From: Gautieria morchelliformis
Lineage: Eukaryota; Basidiomycota; Agaricomycetes; Gomphales; Gomphaceae
DNA length: 64,000 bases
Direction: 5' to 3'
NCBI GenBank assembly: GCA_015179125.1
Contig: WHVA01000252.1
Location: forward strand, 62,001-126,000
Position 1 is the first letter of the stretch, and every line of letters starts with the position of its first letter. The translations under genes and the position numbers were made by a program. Below, one piece after another: positions 34,920 to 46,009 of the stretch. A model generated the notes under the pieces. That model saw only the letters and a list, made by a program, of their open reading frames with translations, made no database searches and was not told the origin of the DNA.

Positions 34920-35345
34920 TGGGTTGGGGCCAAAACTGAGACCAGAAATCAACTCTGGAGGGGGTTCCCCTGACATCACCCCCCCTCTAGAGTACTGCAT
35001 CCTTAAAGCATGGGACACGATTGATTGGAAAGCCATCAACCTGACTCTCTGGGGTGCTCCCAGGTGAGTCCGGTAGAATTCATGTACCTTGGCCAATGCA
35101 TGGACATCATCTTTGGAGACCCATGAGTTCTCCTTGTACCCATAGCCTTCCCACTTGATCAAGAATTGGAGGCATCCTCCTAGGAGGCAACTGTCGAGGA
35201 TCTTGATGACCATGTAGTGCTGCTCCCTGTCAACAATTTCCGGCAGTGGTGGGGGTCTGGTCATTTGGCCTGAGATCAGGTCTTCCAGGGCCAAGAGGAG
35301 CTCTATGACATTGAATACTGGGTGCAGCTGAGCCATCAACGTGGG
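34920..35345 (-). mobile_element. Fragment of a chromodomain gypsy element
   Basis: Minus-strand frame of about 140 residues matching the far C-terminal end of a chromovirus polymerase. It starts with LHPVFNV (end of the integrase tail), passes PPPLPEIVDREQHYMVIKIL into a chromodomain core FLIKWEGYGYKENSW and ends HLGAPQRV. No upstream polymerase or LTR is present. It differs clearly from the G3 chromodomain, so it is another, older family. It has replaced the 5' end of the DUF6533 gene copy that follows. Confidence 0.8.
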
Positions 35346-35380
35346 TAGATGGAGTCAGTGTAAGTATAACTATTGGGTTA

Positions 35381-36473
35381 GTGTTATATCATTACATCAC
35401 ATTCACACCCTGCTTCAGCTGTCGTGCTTTCCTCTGGTGGGAGGCTGTGTCATATGTCCTTCTTGATTCACCTTGTCACTTATTGACAATGCACAGCGCT
35501 TTGGCTTTGAATGTCAGCGTTGAAGGTGAATGCACACTTTGTCTGAGGGTAGTAAGCACAAAAGACTGACATGCAAATACGTATTACAGTGATTCTAATG
35601 GCCCGAGTGTGTTCACTAGTCTATGCATCAATGCACTGCGACCTATTTTTGTTAACAGGTCTACGTTGTCTATAATCGCAACAAAAATTTCATTTATGGC
35701 TTGGGTATTTTCCGTTCAACGTCGCTAACGTTTGCCGGCACCATCGTTATTATGGTGTTCTACATCCCCGTAGGTAAGGTCACATTATGTTGGTATGGTC
35801 CAAATTCATCCTCATCGTCTGAGCAGGTATAGGGTTATCTCCCGGCACTGGGTGTGCTGCTTCTATTTCGCCGCCATTCTTTGGGTTCTCTTTCGTTGCT
35901 ACCATTGTGAATGAAATCATCCTGCTCCTCTGTATGCTCTTCAAAGCATGGACAATATACAAGAACGAATATGGGTCACCGTTGTTGGTGCTACTCATTC
36001 GTGACAGGTGTCGTCTTCTATGTGCTCGTTGTAGTCGACCGTTATAACATGAAGCAGTGTGCTCTTCTTTTTTAGGTCAGTAATTTTATTACATTCCCCT
36101 ACATATATCTATTGACATGTGCCGCTGCCACACACCACCTTCGCTGCTCAGCTTACGAACAGCCTGGTTTTTTTCGTTGCGCCTCAACCCCTTGTGCAAA
36201 TTGGCGTTGGGTAAGTACCTGTCATTTCGAACGAAACAAATGGTTTCGACATTGTTTGCTACTAGGTGAGAATATGCAATACCTTGCACAATGGGCTGTC
36301 GTGTGCTTCTCAACATGTTTGCACAGGGCTCGGACCGGGGAGAGGAGATATTAGCACGCCGTCAGATTAAGCCAAGCTACATGTTGTCAGACACGCACAT
36401 TCAAGCTTCATCTTCAACGGATGTCGATCTGCCTGTGGTCACCGTATCCGCAGCCAAAGCAATTGACAAGTAA
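35381..36473 (+). pseudogene. DUF6533-type membrane protein gene, copy B, 5'-truncated
   Basis: This is a divergent member of the same membrane-protein family as the copies at 8106, 53611 and 57610. Pieces in order: CRAFLWWEAVSYVLLDS (about 35420-35470), VYVVYNRNKNFIYGLG with a hydrophobic helix (about 35661-35770), SFVATIVNEIILLLCMLFKAWTIYKNEYG (split here only for description; about 35893-35975) followed by LLIRDR, then FFVAPQPLVQIGVG (about 36170-36208), and a C-terminal GCRVLLNMFAQGSDRGEE exon that runs to a stop at 36473 with an acidic, Ser/Thr-rich tail. The first helices are missing because the chromovirus fragment ends at about 35345. The 3' part looks less damaged than in the other copies. 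Confidence 0.6.
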
Positions 36474-36771
36474 TGGCATTGGGAAATCAGATACATTGGC
36501 AGACAAGTGGTTGCAACATTTGAAAAGACTCAGCATTACCTTTTCTGTAATTTAATACCTATCTATATAAGGTCGTTGTGGCAACTGATGCATGCCGGTA
36601 GGTACTAGGTTACTTTCAGATAGTGCATGCACCGTTGATGATCAACTCGATACATGCTTGCTAGAATATTGAATAAACATTTTTCCTGACGCAAGATCGA
36701 CTGAGCTCGCGGTAATGTATAGACTCCAGATTCTACTAGTACATATCGATCTGGTTCATGTGCGTGATCTC
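36474..36771. other. Spacer between DUF6533 copy B and the Plavaka element
   Basis: I see no gene. The stretch holds the presumed 3' region of the DUF6533 copy and a few short inverted motifs such as ATTTTTCCTGA near 36680, which resembles the end of the neighbouring transposon and could be a second, older border. Confidence 0.35.
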
Positions 36772-37194
36772 CATCAGGAAAAAAAGCAACGTATAGATAG
36801 GATTTCATAGGCAAAATAGTGCACATAGAGCGAATGGCTACCCCGGTATATGAACCGCGGCATAGCCTCCCCGTACCTGTTCATATCCCCCCATAGCGCC
36901 CCCATAGCGTTAGGTACTCTGCCGTACACGCGCTGGAGAGCTATCGGGTGAGGAATTCATAGCGCACAATAGCGATACAGGCACTATATACACAGAGGGG
37001 TGTCAGGTAGCCTGCGCTGTTTTCGAAACCCTGCTTCGCAGTGAATTGACATAGCGGACACAGCACAGAATATGATTTGGATATCATTTGCATGTAATAT
37101 ATAGGGGATCAGTCGTACATGTAAGAGTATCTGCTTCTCTCTTTGGGCACTGCCGCCTCAGTCTAACCCCCCGGGCCGGGGCAATATGCGCCAC

Positions 37195-39448
37195 TTACGC
37201 ATGGGCCGCCTCGCGCTCCTCTTCCGAGTCCCCTGCTGCCTCCCGCGCGGCCTCGTCGAAATCATCATTCGTAAGCCCAGATAGCTGTCCCTCCTCCTGA
37301 AGAACGCCAGCTCCCGAATGGGTGCTAGAAACAACTTGAATAACAGGGTCAATATGTTATCTGGAGAGAATACTCACCGTGCCTCGTCATGTAAGCGTTG
37401 CTGCATGCGCGCCAGCAGATGCTTGCCTTGCACGTGTCCCCTCCATCCCTTGAGGTTCGTGAGATGGGTCAGGCACTTTTTGCGGTATGATTTTTCAGTG
37501 AAGTCCACGGCCTTCAACTGGCCATCCTTCCACTCGCTGATGCAGTTTTCAATCTGTACGCTGAGTCAGCACGGCCGTTCATATTCAGGTATAGGAATGG
37601 ACTCACGGCCGTGAACACAAGGGCCATGGTTGGCAGAGGAATGGGGTTGAAGTAGACATGGAAAGCCACACCTTCGTCATGAGGGTCGGCAAACCATTGG
37701 GTTTGCAGAATGTGGATGAGGCAGGGGGTCTCGAAAAGGCCTTTGCGGGCCTCATGATCCTGATAATAGGTTAGTGAGGATACTGGACTAACATATAAAC
37801 ATACCCGGTATACCAGGGTATGCTTGTTGGTGAGTGTCTGGGCTAGGGTGGCCATCTGGCTCCGGTGTGCACTATCCGGGCTAGAGCTGAAGCCGTAGTG
37901 CAAGGTGGCGACAGGTTGTGCGTTGCGCTTGACCTCACCACGGACCTGACTGCCACGTTGCCTGATCTACGGGCACGAGGGTAACCAGGAGTGATAGCGT
38001 GGTCAAATGTGTACTCACAAGGTTAAACGCTGCACTGTCTGCTCCAAGTTCTACCTGGTGCTCCTTGCACACGAGGGACCAGGCCTCGTGAAGGTACCCG
38101 TCTTGGTCATGATCAAGTGGGAAAGGGTCCTCTGTGCACAGAATGACGCGGTAGAACCGGCATGCAAGGTTGATGGTTGCATGGTACTCAGCATCGAAAT
38201 CCGTGAGTTTCACCTTAGAACAGCGTCCTGGAATGGGGGTGCTGGTTCGGCGGATGACCGGAGGCAACCGGTTAGGGGGGGCTTCTGGCTCGGACGGTGG
38301 TGTGTGCTGTTGTGTGTGCACCATGTGCGAACCTGGTGCATGCCTGTCACTTGCGGGCCTTTCGCCCATCGTGACCCCACGGGTCCCTGTGGATAGCAGT
38401 GAGCAGTGTGAGATGAAGGTGAACAATGAGCAAAGGGGCTGACGGTGGGCTGCGTGAACAGATGGGGAACTGGGCATACCAGTTGAGGAGCTCAGTTCCA
38501 GTGATTGGTGATCATGCAGGGCTGGCGATCGCGTGTTCATGATAGAGCGAAGTGGTGGCACCGGGGCCATCGTGCGCTTGGGGGCAGGGTTCCCCGTATG
38601 TACCTTCACTTTTGTTGGCAGGGTCACGGTGACCGAAGAGAACTGCACATGGTGTCGTCCTGATGGAGCTTTGGTAGATACTGGGAGTCCAGGAATTAGG
38701 CAGTACGTAACGTGATGATAGGAGAATTACCAGACCAGTAGGAGGGACGAGTTCAAGCTCGTCCTCCTCTGATTCCGTTGAGGACTCAGGTGCACCCTCA
38801 GAATGAATGTCAGAGGTTTCCGAGGCGTTGTCGGCCTGGACACTGAGCTCATCATTGAACGCACGAGGTTGATCGATGCCATTGTCATCAATATCGACAT
38901 TCATGGCGTGTTCCTCGTCGTCGTCATGGACATGCGGAAGGGGTCGTCTTTTGCGCGCATGGGACTCTGAATCCGTGTCAGGGTCTGAGTCCTCTATCAC
39001 GACCTTCCTCTTGGAAGGTTGTGATGATTGGGAGGCTCGGGGCTCCTTTGTCACGTCTTGCTGGTGCTCCTTGCGCTGCTGAGTATTGGCAAGCTTCTCT
39101 CGGTGGAGCCTGGAGGCTTCTAATTGCTCCCCTGACAGATGTGTGAGCGGACGGTAAAGGAAGACGTGACAGGGGACGTTACTTACGCATGTCTTGCCCT
39201 TTCTGGGAGATATGGCGGTCGGCGCGTTTGCCTCTCGACTCGGGAGGCCCTTGAAGGTCGCCAGTGATGGGCCGAGCTAGCGGGTGGGACAGAGAAACTC
39301 CCATGTTGGACTGGATGCTCGTGTCCCTGTTGAGCGGCTGTGCGAACTGGTGCACGAGGTGCATGACATAAATGAGACATGAGGGACGTAGAAGAGGTGA
39401 ATAATGGCTTACATTACGTGGTTGCATGTAGATTGATTGGCGAGGCAT
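37195..39448 (-). CDS. DUF6532 domain protein of the Plavaka element
   Basis: A spliced minus-strand gene starting MPRQSIYMQPRN at 39448 and ending EEEREAAHA at 37195. Visible exons include 39413-39448, 39187-39346 and one from 39131 to about 38736, followed by further exons to 37195 with introns of about 45-70 bases. The first third is low-complexity, with acidic (DSDPDTDSES) and basic (KRK, RKRR) runs that suggest nuclear location. The DUF6532 part starts around TDFDAEYHATINLACRFYRV with LCTEDPFP, continues through VRGEVKRNAQPVATLHYGF and ILQTQWFADPHDEG, and ends near KKCLTHLTNLKGW. The function of DUF6532 is unknown. The splice phase at about 38735 is not settled. Its place inside the transposon and shared promoter suggest an accessory role in transposition. 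Confidence 0.65.
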
Positions 39449-39645
39449 GGTTCGGTTGATGGGCGTGGGGAAAGAAGGAATCGCATATCAAGAACTCTAT
39501 GCGATTCCTTCTTAAGATATGGTGGTGTTGGTAAACATCAACAACGTTGCAAAGGGTCACGTGCCCAAGTCCCTTGGCCTGCATGACCAAACAAGCCCCG
39601 TGGGCAAGGAAATGCTGTCTTGCGCATGTGCAACAACACGCTCGC
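39449..39645. promoter_or_regulatory. Shared promoter of the two Plavaka-element genes
   Basis: A 197-base gap between the start codons of two divergent genes, so it must contain both promoters. It includes the perfect inverted repeat AAGAAGGAATCGCATA (39472-39487) and its complement (39498-39513), separated by 10 bases. A symmetrical site in the centre of a divergent promoter is a natural operator, for instance for the transposase or its DUF6532 partner. No clear TATA box was seen. Confidence 0.5.
39472..39513. repeat. Perfect 16-base inverted repeat in the divergent promoter
   Basis: Arms 39472-39487 (AAGAAGGAATCGCATA) and 39498-39513 (TATGCGATTCCTTCTT) match without a mismatch around a 10-base spacer (39488-39497). 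It lies 24 bases upstream of the DUF6532 start codon and 132 bases upstream of the transposase start codon. Confidence 0.9.
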
Positions 39646-42600
39646 ATGCCTCTAATATGCTGCCCATACTGCTTCAAGGTTCTCCTTACCCGGCAAGGTG
39701 TTCGCCTGCACCTTGCCCATCGCACACCATGCAAGAGCGCCCATCAGGCGGCACTAGCCCGGCGCCCAGTGCACATGTACGACCCATCTGATCCGGAAGC
39801 ACATCCACGCGACGATGAGCCATCTGCTGGCTGGCAGAGTGAGGCCATGGACGCCATGTTGGACCAGCTGGATCATCCCATGGACATGGACGAATATTCC
39901 ACCTCACACCCCATGATCGAAGCTGACCTTGCTTCCTCCATCTCTACAAACCGACCAGATGTGACGCGACCTGCTCCACAAACCCCCAGGAATATGGAGG
40001 CATTTCCTGGACCGGCAGGTGAGGTCCATGCACACGGGACCACTCATTTCGACCTCCTTCATGAAACACGGCATGACCCTGAGCAGTCGCTTTACGAGCC
40101 ATTTTTGGATCAGGATGAATGGGAGCTTGCACAGACACTCATGACCAGTGGTATGAGTTTTAACCACATGGACAAACTGCTCAAACTGCCAATAGTGAGT
40201 TGAGTTCCCATAGGCTCGCAGCCCAACCACGAACTCACCTCTGTCTAGATGACAACACGCACACAGACCTCTTTCACCGACAAGCGCACACTTCTCAAGA
40301 AGGTCAACGCACTGCCCACCGGCGGACCAGAGTTTCTTTGTGAAACTATCACAGTGCATGGCGATGTCAAGGATGCGAATGGGGAATATATGACAGAAGA
40401 ACTTGAACTGTTCTACAGGGATCCAGTCGAATGCGTCCGTGAACTCATGGGCAACCCCGCCTTCCGCGACTCGCTCCATTATGTGCCAGAACGTGTCTTC
40501 GAGGATAAAAAAAGGACCGAACGCATCTACAATGAGATGTGGACGGCCAATTGGTGGTGGGATCTCCAGGCAAGTCCAATGATCATGATAAAGGTCCTGA
40601 GAGCTCACCCTTGCTGGAATCACAGTCCAAACTCCCCGCCGGGGCCACAATATGCCCTGTCATCCTGGCCTCAGACAAGACACGGCTCTCCCAGTTCAGT
40701 GGGGACAAGGCGGCGTGGCCTGTGTATCTGACGATTGGGAACATCCCAAAGGCCACACGTCGCAAAGTGTCCACACATGCGAACATCCTCCTTGGATATC
40801 TCCCAATATCCAAGCTGAAGTGTTTCTCCGCTGGCACACGCAAGGCCCAAGGGTGGCAACTTTTCCACTACTGTATGCGCACAATCCTCTCACGGATGGT
40901 CGTTGCCGGTGCGAGTGGAGTAGATATTCTTTGCGCAGATGGTGGCATCCGAAAGGTATTCCCGATTCTTGCTGCTTATGTTGCCGATTTCCTGGAGCAG
41001 GCCCTTGTTGCTTGTGTCAAAGAAAACTGGTGTCCAATCTGCAAGTGCTACCCTGAGGATCGTGGGGACCCCCTTGCCACCATTTTCGCAGACGACCCTG
41101 GCACCCTTTTTCGATGTCCGGCAGATCACATGCAACACATCGACACCAACAGTGCTGATGAGGCTGGTCCCCGTGACGATGTGGGCATCCGTGAGGTCAG
41201 GCAGCCATTCTGGGAAATTCTCCCTCACTGTGATATTTTCCGTTGCTTGACCCCTGACATCCTACACCAATTGCACAAAGGAGTATTCAAGGACCATTTG
41301 TGCTCCTGGTGCATGAAGGTAGCCACTCACCCTGAAACTGATGCACGTTTCCAGGCCGTCCCGAGTCACCCCAGTGTCCGTCACTTCAAGAAGGGAATCT
41401 CAAGCATCAGCCAGTGGTCAGGCACGGAGTACAAGAATATGGAGAAAGTGTTCGTGGGCTTGATGGCCGGTGCGCTCCCACCTCAAGCTCTCAAGGCGGC
41501 ACGGGCTGTCCTGGATTTTGTTTACCTGTCACAATATCCCTCACACACGACTACCACCTTGAACTGCCTCCAAGATGCCCTCAACCGCTTCCGCCGTTAC
41601 AAAGAAGCTTTCGTACACAGCAAGATTCGAGATCATTTTCAAATTCCCAAGCTACACATGATAGAACACTATGTTGAGTCTATCATGTCTCGGGGGACCG
41701 CCGACGGCTTCAACACCGAATTGCCAGAGCGACTGCACATCGACTTCTCTAAAGTTGGTTACCGTGCCAGCAGTCGTAAGGACTTCATAATCCAGATGAC
41801 CCGATGGCTTACTAGACAAGAAAAAATCCATTCCTTCGGCAGCTTCCTATCATCTCACTCCCCAGATGAACCTGATGTGGATGACGAAGATTGCGAGGAA
41901 AATCTTGGCCGTTTGGTGCGTTTCATCCCAGCGTCAACTGCCACACCGCCAGCATCAGCAAGTGGACCAGAGGACACAGTGGGCCGAACATACCACATTG
42001 CTAAACGTCCGGGCTTCCCGAACACCAGCGTGTCGAGGATTATCAATGAATTCGGCGCAACCGAGTTTATCCCTGCGCTGACTGCTTTCCTCAGGTTTTA
42101 CCTTCCCAGGTGTACCTTGGATCTCAGCGTTTATACACGGCTCCCCGTGTATAAACGCATTAGCTTTATGCTCCGTTCAATCCAACAAATTGACGATACC
42201 GTGATCAAAGATGTCGTCCGAGCTACGCCCCGAGTGCCATGCCGCGGCAGGACCCCTGAAGTCCCAGAACACTTCGATACAGTGCTGATCCATTATGGCA
42301 CGAATGCGCAAGAGACTGGTGCATTAGGTGAGTCCCAATGCATAACTCTGTGTGTACGGATTCGCTCACCCACTTAGGTTATCGCGTCGGGCGAGTACGG
42401 ACGATCTTCCGGCTGCCCTCTCACATCGAATACCCGCACCCACTCGTGTACGTTGAATGGTATACCGAGTTTCGACAACCATCCACTGGTGTAGACATGT
42501 ACACCGTGTCACCCACCCAAGGCAAAGGCCATGCGGCCGTCGTGAGCGTCCAATCGATTCGCCGCAGCTGCCATTTAATACCTCGATTTGGCGAAAAGAT

Positions 42601-42700
42601 TGATCGTACCATGACTACCGAGAATTCATTGGAGCGTTCCAAGCAGTTTTATGTTAGCAAGTTCACAGATGTGTATACTTACCAGTTTTTTAATGATTAG
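39646..42700 (+). CDS. Plavaka-type transposase, four exons
   Basis: Exons 39646-40194, 40249-40569, 40626-42327 and 42378-42700 give about 964 residues with all phases consistent. The N terminus has a CCHH-like zinc finger (CPYC at 6-9, H22, H25/C29), followed by a variable acidic linker. The RNase H-fold core shows the family motifs SDKTRLSQFSGDKAAWPVYL with a likely catalytic D307, CDIFRCLTPDILHQLHKGVF with D501, and NTELPERLHIDFSK around 653-666 with a likely catalytic E. The C-terminal exon ends with the usual PLVYVEWYT and VRSCHLIP-like region (here IRRSCHLIPRFG). It cuts and joins the element's ends in the nucleus. Intron 2 has a GC-AG border. No stop or frame break was found, so it may be functional. 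Confidence 0.88.
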
Positions 42701-43061
42701 TTCAATGACTATTCAAGTTAAGTTTGGCAAAGTTCAGTTGAATTGTACTACTGGTCAACTAGTAGTACATGCTGGTTGACTTGTAGCATCTGTGTCGGAC
42801 AGAAGAGCGAGCTTCCATGGGGGCCCAGGCGCCCCGGGGAGCACCAGCTATCGTCGCTGCCAGGCCCCCATAGCCTCATGGGCGCGCAATGGAGACTATA
42901 GTGAGCAGGGCTGGGGGTATGGGGTCACTCCTGCGCTATGAAGGATGCCCGACGAACCTATAGATAGGAGCACACGTGAGAGCGTGCGGTCGAAATATAC
43001 ACCGCGGCCGAGCCGATAAATATAGGTCCGGGCTCTCGGGCAAATGCGGTTTTTCCTGATG

Positions 43062-43256
43062 TCAGTCCATACTAATAACATCCAATGTTTTCTCGTCGTC
43101 CACGACACATCATTTGGGGTCTAGTCTGACATGAGCCAAGGGTATAAGCGAGCAAAAGATGCCTGAGCCGCCATCATCCAACGCGGCTATCTTGCCATAA
43201 AACCCAATCCTCAGACTCTCACGACTCCGGGACAAAAAAAAAACCGTCGACTAGTG
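43062..43256. other. Spacer right of the Plavaka element
   Basis: No gene is recognised in this short stretch between the proposed transposon end and the last visible frame of gene X. Confidence 0.3.
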
Positions 43257-46004
43257 TCAAAACGAAGGAAAAAGAGACAAATTAATCCTCGACGCTCGTA
43301 TCACCAGTACACCAGTACACACTTGACCTGCCACACCGTTCTGGGGTGTGTGTTCTGCAGGGTGGGAACTCGCAGATTTCAGAAAACCGGGGCCTGTCTT
43401 CTCGCCAAGTACTAGTATATTTGCTGCAGCATCGAACTGGACCACAGCCTGCATTTTTTCAGCATTCAATACCATGATCGTCTCAGCATGCATAATCTGC
43501 GAGATGTCACTGTAGTCTCGTGGACATGACGTGTCACCGAGAGTGGGGGAGACATGTACACAGTCTGTGCTGAAGTGCCACTGTGATATCCGTCGCATCA
43601 CCCAACACACCTCTCAGTGTATTCTGAATAATCGCATATCAATGGCACTCGTAGTTGCACCTTTGTTGGTCACCATTATCGGTATAACTTCGCAGTAAGC
43701 ATGCTCACCTTCATCCAAGATAGAAGTTGCACCGTCTCACAATTGCCCTTGCTAACGCCGATATCTGGCGTTGACCCAGGTTCCTTCCTCAACCTGACAT
43801 AGTCCAGCGTCAGCGTGGTCTTTAATTTCCCCCTGGGAGCCGAACAACCCTGCAGCATGAAGCGCGTCGTTTGGTCTCGCGTCTGAATGCCCAGAGAAGG
43901 GATCTGAATCCATATTGTCGTGCAAGGTTCCAGTCAAAAGGTCAGGTTGCTGCGTATGGTGACCCTCGCCCTAGACTCATACTCGTCCCTTCGTACCTAA
44001 GTATTATGTAAAATATGTGGAGGGAAGGCCTTTCCGTAAGATTCTGTCTGCTTTCCCTCTGAATTCCTTGTTCCACCTATGCTTCTTGTAGCCTGAGAAT
44101 ATGAAGAGGAAATTGCGCCTGCTCTGCACGCTGGGCATGTTGGTGGCTCGGCCTTGTCTAATTTGAATGGGTGCTCATCCAGTGACGGGGTCCTCAGCTG
44201 TGTCAGCATGGTTGGGGTGGTGGTCTGCGTGCGCTCTAGTCCTGTGCTCGGTGAAGGCTCTGCATTGACGACATAGATGGGCTTATGCGCAAATCTAGCT
44301 CGGATACTTAGCAGATAACACTCCTGCTTCTTCCGGAGTTCGTTCTGATGCCGCTGCACTCGATGGGATGTATTATTCTTCAGTTGACCACCCCATGCGG
44401 CCTGGTTGCATCCGGTGGCCCTTCGATTTGTCGGTGCAATGTGTTGGCAAGGTAATGTCCGAAATGGGTTTCTCCCCCTAGTTGTACGCCTGTATTGCGC
44501 CCGGATGTCGGCTTCTATTATGTCGTTCCTTCCCATTTCCCGGTCCAAAAGCTTCGCTCCGACCACGGGCAGAAGTGCTCTATTCATAAGTATCGGCACC
44601 CGATCTTCGCCAACTGACAAGGTGCATCTTCAGTGCGCGCCCACTGCTGCATTGATCACACACACGCCTTGCCTGAAGAAACCACTGACGGGGAATACAG
44701 CTAAGAACGTGACATTGGTATCCCCATCCTTAAACTCTGCTACCGCGGCGGTGGATTCGGCCTGCGTTTGCGTGAGCACACAGCAGACTACAGGGTTTCC
44801 ATGTCACCCCCAAGTAGTCTGGTGGCACGGCGTATAGCGTCGGTGTCTGTATCGGTATCGATCGCTACCACAGCGATCGTCCTGTCGAACTCCCCGGGGT
44901 TCCCATTCATCAGCGCTCCTGATAGTCAGGACGGTCGTGCGTGAGCGGGATGCAGGCTGCTGATTTCTAACGGGATGGGCTGAGCCATTCATGGCTTGTC
45001 GAAAGACGGCGTTTCCAAAGCGTAGTTGACGCTCTGCGCAGAATACACGGTCTCAGTCGTCCTCAATGTGCTCGTACGCACATAGGTGTCACCAAGGCAC
45101 ATTGCCAGACGGGGGATACTATCACCGTCTTCCAGGCGCAGATATATCAACAGTTCGTGATGGGGGAGGGTCGGAGCTGCATTGACATCATGTTGCCATA
45201 GCAAAAGCATTATTGCCTCCCACTGTAGGCATATAAAAGTTTTCTTGTCTGAAAAACTGTTGAAAAAACTGTAAAGATTTTCCAAATATTTTTAGTGTTG
45301 TTTATGTAAAAAAAACTATAATAAAATTTTGTGTTTTTATTAGAATTTGTTGAGGAAGAAAATTGTAAAAAAATTCAAAGTTTTTTTCAGGATTTTTTAT
45401 GGGTTTCTCTGTGTTTTCACAAAGAAACATATAAAAAGACATGAAAAACCCTGCAACTTTAAACTTTTTTTACAATTTTCTTGCTCAACAAATTCTAACA
45501 AAAACACAAAATTTTGTTAAAGTTTTTTTTACATTAAAAATGCTAAAAAAATTTGGAATATCTTTACAGTTTTTTGAACAGTTTTTCAGACCAGAAAACT
45601 TTTATATGCCTCCAGTGTCCGCATAGAAAGCAGATGTTGCTATGATGTCCCAGGGGAAGTGAGAGTATAAGCAAGGAGGGCTCCGTAAGGGGAAAACAAT
45701 CCTGCTCCGCCATGTGGGACAGCAGTTTAGTGTCACTAAGAAGCCAGTGGTCCCCCGGCGACGTCGCAGAGGGTGATGGACGTTGGTCCGTTTGGATGTG
45801 CCGTTGTCTCATCCTCTCACACTAGGAGGAGCACGCGGCCGGAATGATACTGTAGCGGCCAAGATGAAAGCTCGATGTACAATGTAACTGTACGGAGGAG
45901 CTTCCTCGAACGCAGGTTATATACCCAGAGTGTCAGAGGGGATTGAATCGTGGTTCGATACCACAGTAATGGTGTGTTCCTCGTCCATGAAGATGCCTGC
46001 GGAC
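43257..46004 (-). pseudogene. Gene X, unrecognised minus-strand gene, degenerate
   Basis: Exon-like pieces run leftwards. The first (about 45650-45860) includes LLSDTKLLSHMAEQDCFPLT. The second (about 45005-45180) reads LPHHELLIYLRLEDGDS and then PRLAMCLGDTYVRTST. Then come an IAVVAIDTDTDTDAI piece (about 44840-44900), TNVTFLAVFPVSGFF near 44680-44725, a long open stretch about 43997-44620 containing NRALLPVVGAKLLDREMGRN, and a final frame about 43257-43500 with VLNAEKMQAVVQFDAAAN. A MITE lies between the first two pieces, and stops interrupt the frame (for example near 44637). The part 45121-46004 is duplicated at 56105-56505. I do not recognise the family. Being part of the duplicated cassette suggests a host gene, not a transposon gene. 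Confidence 0.45.
45221..45617. mobile_element. Foldback MITE, CACTA-like, within gene X
   Basis: This is a 397-base AT-rich element whose left half is the inverted complement of its right half almost throughout. Ends are CACTGTAGGCATATAAAAG on the left and, read inward from the right, CACTGGAGGCATATAAAAG. The duplication TCC flanks it (45218-45220 and 45618-45620). CACTG ends with 3-base duplications point to the CACTA/EnSpm superfamily, so a Plavaka-like transposase could move it. It has no coding capacity. Compared with the duplicate at 56105, the whole foreign block is about 45180-45655, slightly larger than the MITE, with short GACATCAT / ATGATGTC inverted matches outside its ends. It may therefore be nested in an older insert. 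Confidence 0.85.
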
Positions 46005-46009
46005 GGGAC

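Larger units (their letters stand above)
36772..43061. mobile_element. Plavaka-type EnSpm/CACTA DNA transposon with two genes
   Basis: This is a DNA transposon containing divergent transposase (+) and DUF6532 (-) genes. My proposed ends are a 12-base inverted repeat CATCAGGAAAAA at 36772 and its complement ending at 43061, with TC directly outside both ends as a possible short target duplication. Inside the left end the motif CATAGCG occurs four times between about 36890 and 37055, and once, inverted, on the right near 42938, as subterminal binding repeats would. The coding genes look intact. The exact ends are tentative because the inverted repeat is short. Confidence 0.6.

Noticed and set aside
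40539-40625. Upstream ATG frame as transposase start (MDGQLVVGSPGKSND)
   Set aside because: This is intron and out-of-frame sequence; the zinc finger and TANWWWDLQ exons upstream connect in phase by splicing.
45945-45970. tRNA T-arm look-alike GTGGTTCGATACCAC, also at about 56448
   Set aside because: Four-pair stem only, no matching acceptor or D arm; it is duplicated simply because the cassette is duplicated.
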